Positions 11,890 to 24,375 of a stretch of 64,000 nucleotides of DNA are shown here, piece after piece. Source of the DNA: Pseudopyrenochaeta lycopersici. Its lineage: Eukaryota > Ascomycota > Dothideomycetes > Pleosporales > Pseudopyrenochaetaceae. Numbering within the stretch: position 1 is the stretch's first letter; each line of letters opens with the position of its first letter. The notes under the pieces were generated by a model. It was not told the origin of the DNA. It searched no databases and saw only the letters and a list, made by a program, of their open reading frames with translations. A program made the position numbers and the translations under genes. The stretch spans positions 1,426,001 to 1,490,000 of the forward strand of contig NHZP01000012.1 in NCBI GenBank assembly GCA_003313425.1, read 5' to 3'.

Positions 11890-12879
11890 CTACGCCCCAG
11901 TCACCAGCCTTGCCAACCTGCTCCTCGTCTCCCAGCCCCAAGCACCGACAGAACGCTTAGCCATCGCCGCAACGCTCTTCGCATAGTCACTGGTGCCGTG
12001 GCTCGGGTCTGCGTCCGCAGACTTGCATGTAGGTCCAGCCTTGTAATCGCCCAATGCACCGTTTACCGCCGAGAACTTCTGCTTCTCCTTGGTCGTGGCG
12101 ATCATGTTCGTAGCCGCCTCTTCGGTCCATCCATTGATGAAGTCGCCGTGTGAGCAGAAAGCAGAACCACATGCTAGCTTCACGGGCGCTGTGCCAGACC
12201 AGCCGTTTGGAACAACCTTACGTAGATCATAGCGAATGGAGAAGCGAAGCTGAGGCATCGTCTTCATACCCTCAGGGCACCGATTGGCTGTGCCCAGCGA
12301 TTTGTCTTTGTACGCTGTCTCAAGCGTATTCGTGTTGACACACTGCGGGAAATAGAGTAGCTGCTGCAAATGTGTGGTGCATGTCGAGCTTGGGAAGCCG
12401 TTGGCATCCAAGGTATCGCCGCCTCCACCCTCGCAGAACCATTCTGACTTTGCGTTTGCGTCCATGGCGCTTTCGGACGTGGCCGTCGCAACTCCAGCAA
12501 CCATCTGCAGATCCTGCGGTATGGCAACTTCTGCCTCGGTTTCTCCCAGGTTGTAGTATGCGCTAAAGCGGCTGACTGGTACGGGGTTATATGTCTTTCC
12601 GCTGTCGGTGGTGTATAGCACAGTCGGTACCCAGTATACAGAAAGATCATTCGGGTTCTCAGCATTTGTGCAGCCCTTTTGCAGCTCGGCACTGGTCTTG
12701 GTGTTGACCGTAACGGCGTCGGAACCGTAGAAAGAGTGCAAGTGAGACTTGTCGTATTGGGCGGGAAAGACGATAGGATCAATGTTCTTTTGCATGAATG
12801 GAGATGCAACATTTACTTGGGTGTATGCGCTGGTGAGCTGGGCGAGCAAGCTCGCGGAGAAAAGAATGGAAAAAGACAT
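11890..12879 (-). CDS. Secreted DUF1996-domain protein
   Basis: Single-exon gene of 329 residues. It begins with a clear signal peptide (MSFSILFSASLLAQLTSAY, cleavage expected near residue 19) and continues with a DUF1996 domain, recognised by DPIVFPAQYDKSHLHSFYGSDAV near residues 34-56, the SVYWVPTVLY segment, and the Cys-containing PSSTCTTHLQQLLYFPQCVN region. At least seven Cys residues could form disulfides. There is no C-terminal GPI signal or membrane segment, so the product is probably extracellular. Members of this family are abundant in fungal secretomes, but their biochemical role is not established; I do not assign one. The gene stands alone between two gene-poor gaps. Confidence 0.88.
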   Translation of the reverse strand: MSFSILFSASLLAQLTSAYTQVNVASPFMQKNIDPIVFPAQYDKSHLHSFYGSDAVTVNTKTSAELQKGCTNAENPNDLSVYWVPTVLYTTDSGKTYNPVPVSRFSAYYNLGETEAEVAIPQDLQMVAGVATATSESAMDANAKSEWFCEGGGGDTLDANGFPSSTCTTHLQQLLYFPQCVNTNTLETAYKDKSLGTANRCPEGMKTMPQLRFSIRYDLRKVVPNGWSGTAPVKLACGSAFCSHGDFINGWTEEAATNMIATTKEKQKFSAVNGALGDYKAGPTCKSADADPSHGTSDYAKSVAAMAKRSVGAWGWETRSRLARLVTGA

Positions 12880-15016
12880 CCTGTGTCTATGGAACGAATG
12901 TGATGAACGATTGACAGAAATTCAATGAGAATGAATGGAAGAAAACGAACGAAGCGCAATGGAGGGACGAGAAACGCATCCTTTGATGTTATTTATGTCT
13001 TGCGTTTGCTTACTTTACTATGCACGACCTTGAGCAGTTGCTTCACCCTAATTCGCATCGGAAGTTTCGATTTCATGATATTCTATGCCCAAGCAAGCAT
13101 TTCCGCCGCGAAATCCAGATTCAATGTGGGGCCAACGGAGCGACGCATAAACGTCCTAATTCGATGCACGAGCCATTGAAGTGCCAGCAGTTCTTCTCAT
13201 TGGCTTCCAACGCGCCTCGAAACGCCAGTTCCCGTGCCGTTTCCGCGTTTACAGTTTCGAAACAGAGCCCTTTCCCACTTTCCCATCTTATTTTGCTCTT
13301 AGAAGCGGTTCAACGGCACTGCCGCTTGTGACAGCTCGAAGTTGAAACAATGGCGTCCACGGGTCGCTAAAGGTAAGGCATTGAACACATTTGCTGTCTA
13401 GCTGACAAGCTTGTGACTACGGAAAAGTAGTAAGTAATTGGGTGTAAAAGCTGAAAGAGATTTCGTGAAATCCTCTCTACCTTGTTCTTCAATCATTTAT
13501 CGTAGGAGAGAAAATACCGTACAGATCTACGAATGGCTAGAAATTTTATGAAGATGAATTTGGACAATTGTTGCATAATTCACTGTGGTTGTGGACCTAC
13601 GGTGATTCGGTACCGGTACATAGGGGCAGGTTCTAGCATCCAACCTTCGGGAAACAGAAGGACAGTGCCATGATAGCCATATTTATCTTTCTCGCACCGG
13701 TTGAGGCTCTGGAAGTGTTACCAATGCTAGATCGATTGGAAGACATTGAGTCCGCAAGTGAGCGCACCCGATCTTTCCTCACAAAGTTTGTCGGAAAGGG
13801 TCTAAGGGGGCTATGAGGTCCTCTTAAAATTCACTTTTCTAGCAAGACGCAGCCGAGGGGGAAGATGTATGCACGCTCTCTGCGACGCGCGTCATGCTTT
13901 AGAGCTTCTGGGGCTATATAGGAACGTACGATATTGCCAAAGAGGCCACAAGTTCTGGCAGTGAATCCTTCGGGGATCATTCCGGATATATCAAAAATCC
14001 GAAAGTAGATGTCGTCCCCTTTTGATCAACGAAACCGGAAGGCTTGATATGCAGATACTCTTCATTCGCATGTCGTGATGACAGTCAAAGACCTTGGAGA
14101 AGACATCCCCCCTAGCCAAAAATTGATGCGTGGGTTTTTCTTATCTGGTAGTGGCGCCACATGCTGCCACCCTGGCCGAGAAAATCTTTCGAAGTTTGCG
14201 TCCGCCACCGAATCCATAACCGTGCCAAGATCTCTAACTCGAGTCTCTACTCTGATCAGTCGTGATACGCCGGTGGAAGAGCCAGGGCTTAGTGAGGGAG
14301 ATTCAGGCCCATAACAGGCAAGAGCAAAGGGTGCAGGCAGAGCTAATAGGATTTGCCGATTTCAGTCTCACGACGCCAAATATGTCAAAGTATAATTCGC
14401 TCTGCTGTGTGTAATCAACAATGCTCTCAACTACGGGCATGTAACCCAGTTTGGACTCAACTGGGCGCGTTCAAGCTATCAGAGCAAGTATTCGATTATA
14501 CAGAGACTGAACTGTAAATTGTTTCCACTGCCATTTCTTATTCTGAGAGACCCTGGTAGTTGGTGCTCCTACACATAGAGTTGGCAGTATCCAACGGATC
14601 TAAGGTACTGTATCTACCATCTAGAAATCGAAAAAACTGGACGAAGAGAAACCCTTTTGATACCGATGTGTCCACGGAGTTGTCACCATTTCCAAATCTC
14701 ATACAGCGCACCCAGACAGGAAGAAGTGAGCGAAGTCACACTATCGCACTCTTTGAAAACACTTTTTACATTTCTGCGCGGCTACACAGAATGCGCAACC
14801 AAGAAAAACAAACAACGCCTCATTAAATAATATCTTCAAAAATACGCCAGGTTCCTATTATGGTCGTAGTAACGTATATGATGCTGCGCAATAACAATGA
14901 ATAGTATCATACAGTTCAAGAAAACATCATTGCGTTAAACCTTGTGTCGCTATGCAGGATAATGAACCGGGTAACAACGCCAACGGGCAGTAAAAAAAAG
15001 GAGAAGAATGGGAATA
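12880..15016. other. Gene-poor gap of 2.1 kb
   Basis: The left part is the upstream region of the minus-strand DUF1996 gene. The rest holds only short open frames (for example 14075-14314) with no recognisable family and no splice-joined neighbours that I could find. No transposon ends, tRNA or rRNA seen. Confidence 0.4.
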
Positions 15017-17192
15017 TCATTGCGATTGTGTTTGATGCGCAACGTGTGTCTCTTGACCTGACTCTCGTGGCTCACCCGTTTTCATCGCTGTGATCATGTG
15101 TGATACCTCCTCCGAGAGGGTGCCTGGTGACCGATTGGAGTGGGCAGGTTGTGGTGATGTTGATACGGATGTGCTTTCATCAGGAGACGGCATCAGCGAT
15201 TGTGGCGAGTCATCTACCGGGACATATGCGATACGACTCCACACGCGCCAATGGAGGGTGGCGATGTGTGAGATACGATTCGTGAGGTCGGTTAGTTTCG
15301 CAGACTCGGGATGGAAATGGGCAGAGGCAAACGTATCGGAGGCGAGGGGTTGTGACAGATGTGTGGGTGGAGACGGCGTTGATGGAGATATCGACACAAG
15401 GTTGTTGAAGAGATCCATAGGTGAGGAGGCGGAATGGCGAATGGTGCTGGCAAGTATGTTGGGAAGAAAGGACGCTTCAAGATGGGCTGCATGATGAGTG
15501 GATCTTTCGCTTAAGAGGAAGCGAAGGTGCTTGTTGGCCTCTGCTAGCTGGTCAAAATGATGTGTTGGTGGTCGGTCAGCAAGGCTTGAAGCTTGACGCA
15601 GAATCTCTAATGAGAGCGCCTCAGAGTTCATTATCCACTGCAGGCCGCCCTGACCGGCGGCTTCGCCGAGGATCGCCATGATAGCAGTTCGCAGTTGCTG
15701 TACAATTGTGAGAGACATGGGTCCACTGTAGCCGAACTGTTTGGCAAGCTCTGCAAACATCTCTGTACAGACTTCGAAGCAGACCAAGTCATCAATCTCA
15801 GCTTTGAGTGTGTGGAGCCGGTCATGGTCCAGGTAAAAGGTATCGGGGAACTGGCTGCGGGTACCTCTGCCGAAAAGAATGGCAACTACAGCGCGGGTGA
15901 AAATTTCCAGCTGGAAGGCTGAAGCATCTCGTTGCCGAGGCGTACATTGGAAGCCGAATTCATTGGTAGCGTCTGCATACCAACTTTGAGCACTGTTGAG
16001 GTTGACCTTTGACCTGAAGCTGACCAACCTCTCCAGGTGGTAATGGGCTTCAAAGTTTACCGTGTCTTCAATTAGGAGAGTCTTCAGATTCCGGATTTGG
16101 TGATTTGCAACGTCCTTCGAAAGGGTTAGTTATGACTCTATTTCATCATGCAAAGCAACTCACGAGCTTCATGGCCTCCAGGATCCCCAACAATTCTTTC
16201 AGTCCCTGCACGATCATCTCTGCCCTATCCGGTGCATGCTTTGTTGCACCCTCTCTGATGCCACGCACCATGGCATCCACCCATACATCCCTCATGGGCG
16301 CACAATGCTCCTTCAGTACATGTGCTATGCACTCTGCCAGTCGAACCAGGTCACACACTCCACGCTCGACTTCCTGCATCAACATGGGCACATCCAAGAG
16401 CTCTGTAACTATCGAATGATCCTGATCTGGAACTAAGCTCTGGAGCACGTCTCGAATGGTCTGGAACATTGTCGGTAGTCGTCGTTCTGCATGATGGGTA
16501 ATAGCATCCCAATTTGTTTGCATTAGCCCTGGCGGTAGGGGATTCCCTTGAAACAGATGTTCGTACAGCCGCAGCTCAGCGACCAAAGCCTTCCAATACT
16601 GACCGGTCGCCCTCAATTTCCCTTGCCCCTTTGCCCCGTCCAGGTTCGGTCTGAAGCTAAGGTCCCGATCAAAATTGACATCATGCCGTAACTTGATATT
16701 GGTAACGATGTTTTGAATATCCAGTTCGCTTAGTGATTGCTTGGTAACAGGTGGTGAATCTGGTGCTTCTCGAAAAGCGTCGGCCAAGTCCTCGCCTGTA
16801 AACCCTTCCCTCTCTTCCTCTTCTGAAATCAAGGCGATGATTAATTGAGCAAGCTCGTCAGGAATGTTTCGGTGGTTGGGTGGCGTCTGTGGCGGTAGGT
16901 ATGTGTCCCTTGCAGGAAACCCATCTACCATGATTGGTCGTATCCCTCGCTCCATACATAGCTCCTCTGCAACCAAGGGCCCTTCGGTGCTTCTGATATG
17001 CTGGTGCCATGTCGAAGTAGCTGCATCTCGACCACTGTCGATCCCCATGGTGGTCGTTGGTCGGGTAGAATACCTTTGTGTTGATGGGCATGGCGAGGCA
17101 TTGCTCCCAGCAGCCTTGGGTGCCTTGGTACGCATCTTTTTCTCTTCGCGAAAGCGATTGCAGCTTTTCTGCAGGGAATTTGAACCTCTCAT
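15017..17192 (-). CDS. SOK1: TCP11/Sok1-domain protein
   Basis: Two exons, 17192-16164 and 16114-15017 (49-base intron with branch ACTAAC), give 708 residues. The T-complex-11 domain spans roughly residues 180-590 and includes IVTNIKLRHDVNFDRDLSFRPN and GQYWKALVAELRLY, followed by long helical stretches. In yeast the relative Sok1 suppresses loss of cAMP-dependent kinase; in mammals TCP11 acts in cAMP signalling in sperm. A conserved role in cAMP/PKA signalling is therefore a family-level inference. The N-terminal 60 residues are basic and low-complexity, so the start could be the Met at 17192 or the one at about 17135. The C-terminus is Ser/Thr/Pro-rich and probably disordered. Confidence 0.8.
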
Positions 17193-20100
17193 GTGATGAG
17201 ATGGTCGGTGAAGGCTGAGTGTTGAAGCGACGGGGTCTTAGGCGCGGTGAGGAGCACAGTGAGGATGATGAAGTTGCAGGGGAGCGAAGAGCTCAAGACA
17301 AGCGCATAGTGTTGCTACAAGCACGAACTGCGACTGATTAGCCGACCAAACCTTACAAGACAGGGGCGGTTTGCAGGACACAAGCTGAAAACGTGTTCAT
17401 GGGATGTTTGACAACGGCTGTAGACTGCCGTAGGAATCAATGAGACGACAGCACTTGAGTCAAGACAAGCAAGAGGGCGCGGTCAGAGATGGGAGAACGG
17501 TGCGTGGCCAGGGCGTACCTTTTTGCGTGTGCCTACTTGGACAGCAGATGTACAGGATGCTTTGCACACAAGCTCCAGGGCTTGTGTGTTGTGTTAATAT
17601 AGTAAGGGAGGACAAAGTAACAAGTCGTGCTGAAAGAAACAACAACGACGTTTGCGGAAGCTTAAGAGCCGGCTTCAGAACGAGAGCCACTTTGCAGGAA
17701 AGCAACGTGAAAATTCCTGCAAAGTGGAAACAGAGTAGGAGACAGAAAACAGAGAAACACAGACAGGAAGGATATTACTGAATGTAGCAGTAACGCGGCA
17801 GCAAGGTGAGATTGCTGCAAGGTGTGTTCTGGAATTCAAACAGTTCCGCTCGTTCTTGGAAGCGTTGTGTGGTTGTGCAGTCTTGGAGGCTGATCTGGGA
17901 GTGGGAGCCCTTGCATTCTTGTTTATAAAGAGCGCACAGACAGACTTGGAGTGCTTGTGCCTTGACAGCAGCTTAGAAGTGCGCATCAATAATTGGAGAC
18001 GCGGAAGCGATCGCCACTGGATGGCCGGCGGCGCTGGAGGGGCGTCTGCGACGGTACGGGAAAGCACCCACGCAGTGTGAAGCTGCAACGCAAGCCATCC
18101 CGACATGTCACCGCTGCTTCTTGGCCGGCCTCCCATGTTGAGAGCCATTTCCGCCTTCACGGCACTGCCGTTGCGCCTTCGCGGCTGCTGTCACCCACCA
18201 CAGACGACTATGTTGAGAGACAACAATGCATCAAAACCGCCAGGGCCTTTCAATTCCACCACCATATGCGGTTAGCCCTGCGCTGGTGTATAGCCGAGAT
18301 TGGCTGGCGCCACCGCCTTCGACAGCCTCACTTTGAGCAAAACCAGGGCGGCCAATTTGGGGGTTTAACGTGCCAACCACCGGACAACCAGACTTGGACG
18401 CAGCTGACTGCGTTGCTTAAGCCTCATCCTCATGAGATGCGGTGGGCGGCCATGGATGGTAAGAGACGGCGTCCTACGCGCCTTTGGCCTGTCTGTCCGT
18501 CGCAGTCGTCGGCCTCGACTCATGCATCCTCGCCTTGAGTGCCAGTGCCAATGCCGTTACGTGTGCAATGACTGAAACGCTTCCGCCTCATCCAGCAGCC
18601 TTGCAGATCCGCCGAATCGCCGGATGCTCCATGACTGATGGGCCCGAGACAATCTCCAGCGAATGGCAGCTGCGCGCATCATGAGGGCGCAAAGCCAGAG
18701 CAACCTCTCATGGTCTGACAAGTAGGCGACGACCAGGCCACTGAGGGGTGCATATAGGGTGACGCCGGAGGGCCGGAAATGTAGTCATCTGTATGCCGTG
18801 TACCAAGCCTGGGTCGATCGTGATCAGAGGGAAAAAAGCCAGACCGAGAAGAGAAGAGAAAAGTAAAAGAAAATCGGACGACCCGCCCATGTGTTATATA
18901 CGAAGGGCTGAGTCCAGTCACTTCCTCAGGCAGCAACACACCGCCATGAGGGAAGCCGCAATGTCACACGACCGTCTTTTGCCCTCCCCCCAGGTTTTCA
19001 CCCCACGATTCTGAATGGTTACTCGATATGCAAGGTGCGTAAAGGACGCTCTGGTCTTTGCTACACATTGGGTGAAAGCACGTCCTCCTGAACCCCATCT
19101 ATGGCGCCCTAATCCCCATGCTTTTTCGAGAAGCCGCCGTAAGTCCCACCGACCCTAAGCCCTATCTGCAAATAGCATCTTGTCTGGGTCTCATTTATCG
19201 TCATGGCCATTTCATTGCCCTCCATTACGCTGATTACTTTGTCAGTCCTTCACTGATACAAGTTGGATATTACAACTGCGTTTTCACCACATGGCTATCG
19301 TCAGACCGACTAAGATCCTACGCTAAATAGATGAGCACACCCTGATACTTCGCCAGGCTCTAACCTACACCGAAGATAGCTTCTTAGCTGGAAAGTTCTT
19401 TGTCATAAACCTATCACCTTTGCTCCCCTGTCAAAACACCATTTGCAAGTAAAGCACCAGTCCGAACCCACTACCGTATGCATTCTGCCCCCAGTTGTGC
19501 CACTCTCCTCCTTTTAGCCAATTTTCGCTCCCTTGGAGTATTCGTCCAGTCTTACCATTGCACAAACCTCCCCCGCCCTCCATACCCAACCCCATTGCCA
19601 GTATGCATAAACCATCCTTTAGCCCATGCTCTGCTCTCACTCTTCATCTTCTCTTCCGCAACCTGTCTACACCACAGGCAATCCCCCACATACCCCAATG
19701 TGTGGCTCAGTCTACGCCCTGCCGGACAGGCTCTGTTGGGGGTTTGTTGCTTCGCAACAGGGCACAGGCGCAGGTAAGGACGTGTGGGTATTGGAGGACA
19801 AGAGCACGATGCTACAGCGAAGAGAACTGTGCACATTGTGCTAGAGCCGTGTAAGGTACGTAGTGTGAATGGAACACGTCGCTAACAAGATGATGTTGAG
19901 AGGCAGCGATGATGGTAAGCCTCGATAATGGTACGTTTCGGGTTGTAGAAGGGTGATTAATTGTACCAATGGCTCCAAATATGTGCGATCGTAAGACTCT
20001 TCCTGAGGAGATGATGTGTAGCGCTCGACGTGTTAATGGTCAGAAACATTTGTGAGCTAGAGAACATACATAGCACCACATTCAACGAACGTAGCCTCTA

Positions 20101-20687
20101 GATCAGCAGACATCAGCTTATTAGGGGTTTTCTCGTCAATGACGATAGCATTTCGCATGAAAATACGTGAGAAAACTACCAGGCGACAATGGTGGGACAA
20201 CAATGTGTTTGGGCGAGGGGCGTTTGAAGAGCGCAAATCAATCGTGAATTATTATGTGCTGGCAAAGGCAATGCAATCTAGTCTGCGCCTCGCGGTAGCC
20301 TTCCGCAAGAAAAAAAAAACATTTTTGGGGTGGCAAGAATGTAAAGAAGTGGAAAGGAATATCAGCCCCGAGTAGCCCAAGGCGGAGCTTGGGGGAAGAA
20401 ACGTTGATTAGGAAGCCATTGGCGGGTGCGCGTCTGGTCGATTGCCCATTCAATGTTACTGCCACGTCAAAAAAGAATCAGTCGCACAGAAGTGTAGTTC
20501 TTCGCTGAATCGTAAGGAAACATCGATTCGATTGACTGACATGCTCGGATGCTGATGCAGATGTTTGGCCGAATCAAGCGTTTTTGTTCGGTTATTGGAC
20601 CAAGGAATCAACGGAACGTGACAAATATGGAGAGTGGGGGAAAAAAAAAAACTCTCATACGGCGCGAGAGAGAATGGCAGTAGCTTC
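17193..20687. other. Gene-poor gap of 3.5 kb
   Basis: The longest gap in the window. The left end is the upstream region of the Sok1-type gene. Open frames on both strands (for example near 18000-18540 and 19480-19850) overlap one another, have biased low-complexity translations and match no family I know. A-rich tracts occur at 20310-20320 and 20641-20652. It may hold long leaders or noncoding transcripts; the sequence alone does not decide. Confidence 0.4.
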
Positions 20688-22110
20688 CTAAGCCGCAGTG
20701 TCCATCGGCTCCGACTTTGTCTGTTTGCCAGCGCGGCCGCGAGGTGCTTCCTGCGGACTCCGCGCTTCGCGCTCGTCGGAGCTCTCTTGATCTGAAGGGC
20801 TTTGCGGTCTGCTATCGTTCAAGTTGCGGCGGCTACGAGCCATCTATGAGTATGTTAGCAGACACCTTCCACCCAGGAGCTTATGTCCTTACCCATGAAC
20901 GAACGCCCCCAATCAGGCCCAAATTGTAGCCTGCAGCGAACTCAGATGACTCCCTCGCATTACCGCCAACACGTGGAATATCCAAGTGACTCAGTCGCGC
21001 TATAGCAGACGGCGAACGGGCAGATGCAGCGTGCGCATCGAGTGCATCGGGCGCTTCCTTGGTCGGCGTTCTAGCCGGGCTGGCCGGACGACTTGACTGC
21101 CAGAATTGGCGGAAGTCCTTGCTGAGCTCCTGGCCAGTTGTCGACCAGTTGGCCTTGATGCTGTCACGCAGCTCAGCCATGTTGCGCTTGATATCGAGCT
21201 CGTTCTTTTTCAGCCAGGATACATTGAGCTCCTTGCGGGATGTGCCGCGCTTGAGCTGGCGGTCGATGTATTGGTCATAGTCACGGACGATCCTGGGTTT
21301 TGTTAACATAGGGCTGGCCAAGGAGGAGACGGTAACCTACTTGGTGATGATGCCTGTCGTACTCAGACCCTCGGTTCTCTGGGTGACCAGAAACATGCCC
21401 TTCTCTTTGATTGGGCCGTAGATGTCGTCGCCCTCGTCTGCGCCATAGGGAAGGTCATCGTGGGCGACATAGTCGATATTGTGCTTCTCAAGGAACTCGG
21501 CCGTCACGATCCAAGGGCAGTCCTCGATGACCTCGTCAACCCACTTGCAGTGGCGTACACTCTCGGCTCGCTCTCGCGCCGACAGCACTGTGAGGCCCTT
21601 CCTCTTGTGTGTCTCCTTGTTCCCCGTGACACCGACTACGAGATGGACATCGTCGAAGGCAATCTTTGCTTGCTGCAGCGCGCGCATGTGCCCAATGTGG
21701 AACAGGTCGAAGACGCCATCGGCGTATATCCTGACTGCGCGTCCCTGTGGCGGAGGATTCGTCTTATAGCCTACTGGGTCGACCAGGCCGGCCTTTGGAG
21801 GAGGCTCCATGCGCATTGTGCCCGCCTCCCCTTGTTCTCCATGCTCAGCTCCAGCAATTGACGAGGTGCGCCGGCTCTTCTTGCTGGCCGGCTCTTCCCC
21901 TTCGACTTCGCTGTCCTCGTCGTCATTCGCACTCTTCGCAGCGCGTGTTCGCTTTGTCGCGCCATTTGCATCTGCCTGTCGTTCCTTTTCTGAAACGACT
22001 ATTTGTAGGACGGGGTCTTCGGCGCCCTCGTCCGATGCATCACGGGATGACGGTTGTATAGGGTCCATGTCTGAGTTCTTGGCCGAGGATCGCTTTCGTT
22101 TCGGCGGCAT
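20688..22110 (-). CDS. PCT1: Choline-phosphate cytidylyltransferase (CCT)
   Basis: Rate-limiting enzyme of the CDP-choline branch of the Kennedy pathway: CTP + phosphocholine gives CDP-choline + PPi. Three exons, 22110-21341, 21292-20893 and 20843-20688, give 441 residues. The N-terminus is basic with KRKR, SKKSRR and acidic runs, consistent with nuclear localisation. The catalytic domain contains [19 protein letters not shown] with HIGH at 138-141, [13 protein letters not shown], and the [13 protein letters not shown] signature near 245-257. A charged amphipathic stretch follows ([19 protein letters not shown] and onward), matching the lipid-sensing M domain. The tail is Ser/Pro-rich, as in the phosphorylated tails of CCTs. 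The third exon was recovered by reading the 49-base intron; it is too short to stand out alone. The ethanolamine counterpart lies at 62.0-63.8 kb. Confidence 0.92.
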
Positions 22111-23058
22111 GTGCGTGCAGAATCAGATATGCGGTGAGGAGGCAAGGAGCTATTCGACCAGGGCAAACTGGGCAATTGGAGGCGCGAATGATATCCTCCT
22201 CCTTAATGCGCACACAGCTTCTGAGATGGACGGCTGGTGGTCGCAGATGGGAAAAACAAATGGGGAACAAGCAGCGCCCAAAAAGTTGGGGTGAAGCGCG
22301 GGATATTACGGTACTGACAATGATGCGCGAGCACCAATTAGGATAGGGAAAAAGTTATGAAGAGCTCGCACAGCATTAGCACGGCGGAAGACACAGGTAA
22401 CGTGTCAGGAGAATGATGCGTTTATCAGAAAGATGTTGACACGCGTAGATTGGCGTCAGTCCATTATTCTTGGGAAAGATTCCCTGATCCTTAAGAGAGA
22501 TCGGCGCTCTTGGCAATGACGAAATAGCCACATAGCTTTCTTCCTGCGCCACACATGAGCGCACGCATCGACTCCCGCGGGCAAGCCTTGCCCAACCTTA
22601 CCATGCTGACTGGTGAATTGCGATTTTTGCATGTGATAAAAGGGCATCGCCCGTATCCTGCTTTGTCTCGTGTCGTAGTGTAGAACTTCTCTCAGAGTAA
22701 ACTCGCAGAAAGAGAAAGAGTGGTTGTGCCGGCCTGTGTACTGAGATAGCATGGGGCCTTGATATTCACACACCCAACTATCAAACCAACCACTACTCTC
22801 TCTGACGCACTGTATCCTGGGGTCAACATTCATGCTGTCCTGTCAACCTCTGTCAAGCAACAACAACAACAAACGCATTGGCATATCTCTCATCATCACG
22901 TTTGGCATCTTCGCCCTGCTTTTACATGAGGCATTTGCCTTTGATTTGCTCCAGACTGGCAGTGTTGAGCTATGCGCATGGAGTCGAGGCTCGAGGAGAT
23001 GTTGTCAACGAGAACGAGTTGTGCGCAGTTGCTTTATCCAAAACCTTGCATTCAGCTC
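22111..23058. other. Intergenic, nothing recognised
   Basis: Upstream region of the cytidylyltransferase gene plus the 3' flank of CIA1. Short open frames on both strands lack family resemblance. Confidence 0.4.
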
Positions 23059-24375
23059 TTATGCCTGAGCTGCACCAACTTCATCCAGTGTCCAAACTCT
23101 TGCCTCGCCTTCGTCACCAGTACTCACAATCACCTCCTCGTCCTCCCACCTCTTGCCCTTATCGGCTCTCTTCGCCCATGAAATATGGTTGATCTCAAAC
23201 ACGTCGTGTGCCGAGAAGAGCTCCGCGACGACGATCCAGTCAGTTAATGGCGCCTCGGCCTCAACCTTTGCGCCCTCGTCAACATCCATTGCTTCGCCAT
23301 TGAGTGATCGCTCTCGCCACCTCTCTTTATAGACAATGATCTTGCCATCGCTCCCTGCACTAACAATCATGCCCGTAACGCGGCTCCAGGATACCGAGTA
23401 GATGGCGCGCTCGTGCCGTTGCGGTAGAATGGCGTCCTGATACCAATCCTCATCTATAGCCATAGAGCGGAGGATGCTGGGCACGCCCGTGTTCGCACTT
23501 GCATGCTCATCCCTCTCTTTCGGCTTCCTCCGCCATATCCTCACTGTGCAATCATCCGAGCACGTTGCCAGACGCGGCCCCGATCGTTCCAGCCGGTCAA
23601 TGAATTTCATCTTATCGTCCGACAAGCCCGCTCTCTGCGCACGGAAATCCCTTTGGCTCATGCCGCTGCCTTCGAATTCAGCCCACCAAATAGTCTTGTC
23701 GTGGCCATCTATCATGGAGACTTGCACCCAGTCATCCGCATCCTCGCGATACAACCGCACGCTGTCGTCGTAGCTAGTGCTGACCAGCAAGTCTTCCTCG
23801 GGATGCCAGGCCACACTTTTGACATCGCCATCGTGTTCCTGCAGCACGGCAACGGTCTCAAAGTTGTCGTCTTCCAGCTCCTCCCAGATCCACACGGATT
23901 TGTCGCGGGAGCAGGTCGCCAGGTACTGGCCCGAGGGACTCCAGGAGAGGCACTTGATCTCGGACTCATGGCCGTCGAGGATGCAAGAGAACTGGTAGTC
24001 CTCGGCTTCGTCTTTGCCGTCCTCATCTTCGTGCCGTCTCGTCCCATGTGTGAAATCGTCTTCGAAGGTGCCGCGCTCTTCCCTTCTCCAGATGCCCGCC
24101 GAGCTGTCGAAGCTGCCGGTTGCCAGCACACTCTGGCCCTTGGTGCCAGGCTTCCAGCTGACAGTCCGCACACTGCGCTTGTGGCCGCCTGTTATCGAAT
24201 GGAGAAGGGTGAAGGATGTGAGGCTATACACGCGCACGCTGCGGTCGGAGCATGCCGTTGCGACAATGGGGAGCGACGGGTGCGGTGCGGATTGCCATGT
24301 CCGCGAGTTGGACGGCGGGCTAAGGGTTGCGAGTGGGGAGACGGTGTAGCCAGGGGAGTCGGTCGTGGTTGACAT
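23059..24375 (-). CDS. CIA1: Cytosolic iron-sulfur assembly protein CIA1
   Basis: Single-exon WD40 beta-propeller of 438 residues. CIA1 is the docking subunit of the CIA targeting complex, which delivers 4Fe-4S clusters to cytosolic and nuclear apoproteins. Seven WD-type blades can be followed, for example CSDRSVRVYSL, GSFDSSAGIWRR, CSRDKSVWIWEE, TSYDDSVRLYRE, CSDDCTVRIWRR, GSDGKIIVYKE and GDEGEARVWTL. The spacing, an acidic insert after the second blade and the GHDKTIWW segment fit Cia1 rather than other WD40 proteins. The Met at 24375 is chosen because it precedes the first blade in the usual way; the frame is open further upstream to 24648, but that extension does not look conserved. Confidence 0.9.
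   Translation of the reverse strand: MSTTTDSPGYTVSPLATLSPPSNSRTWQSAPHPSLPIVATACSDRSVRVYSLTSFTLLHSITGGHKRSVRTVSWKPGTKGQSVLATGSFDSSAGIWRREERGTFEDDFTHGTRRHEDEDGKDEAEDYQFSCILDGHESEIKCLSWSPSGQYLATCSRDKSVWIWEELEDDNFETVAVLQEHDGDVKSVAWHPEEDLLVSTSYDDSVRLYREDADDWVQVSMIDGHDKTIWWAEFEGSGMSQRDFRAQRAGLSDDKMKFIDRLERSGPRLATCSDDCTVRIWRRKPKERDEHASANTGVPSILRSMAIDEDWYQDAILPQRHERAIYSVSWSRVTGMIVSAGSDGKIIVYKERWRERSLNGEAMDVDEGAKVEAEAPLTDWIVVAELFSAHDVFEINHISWAKRADKGKRWEDEEVIVSTGDEGEARVWTLDEVGAAQA

Noticed and set aside
23503..24372. 289-codon plus-strand open frame opposite CIA1
   Set aside because: Antisense shadow of the WD40 gene; no domain.
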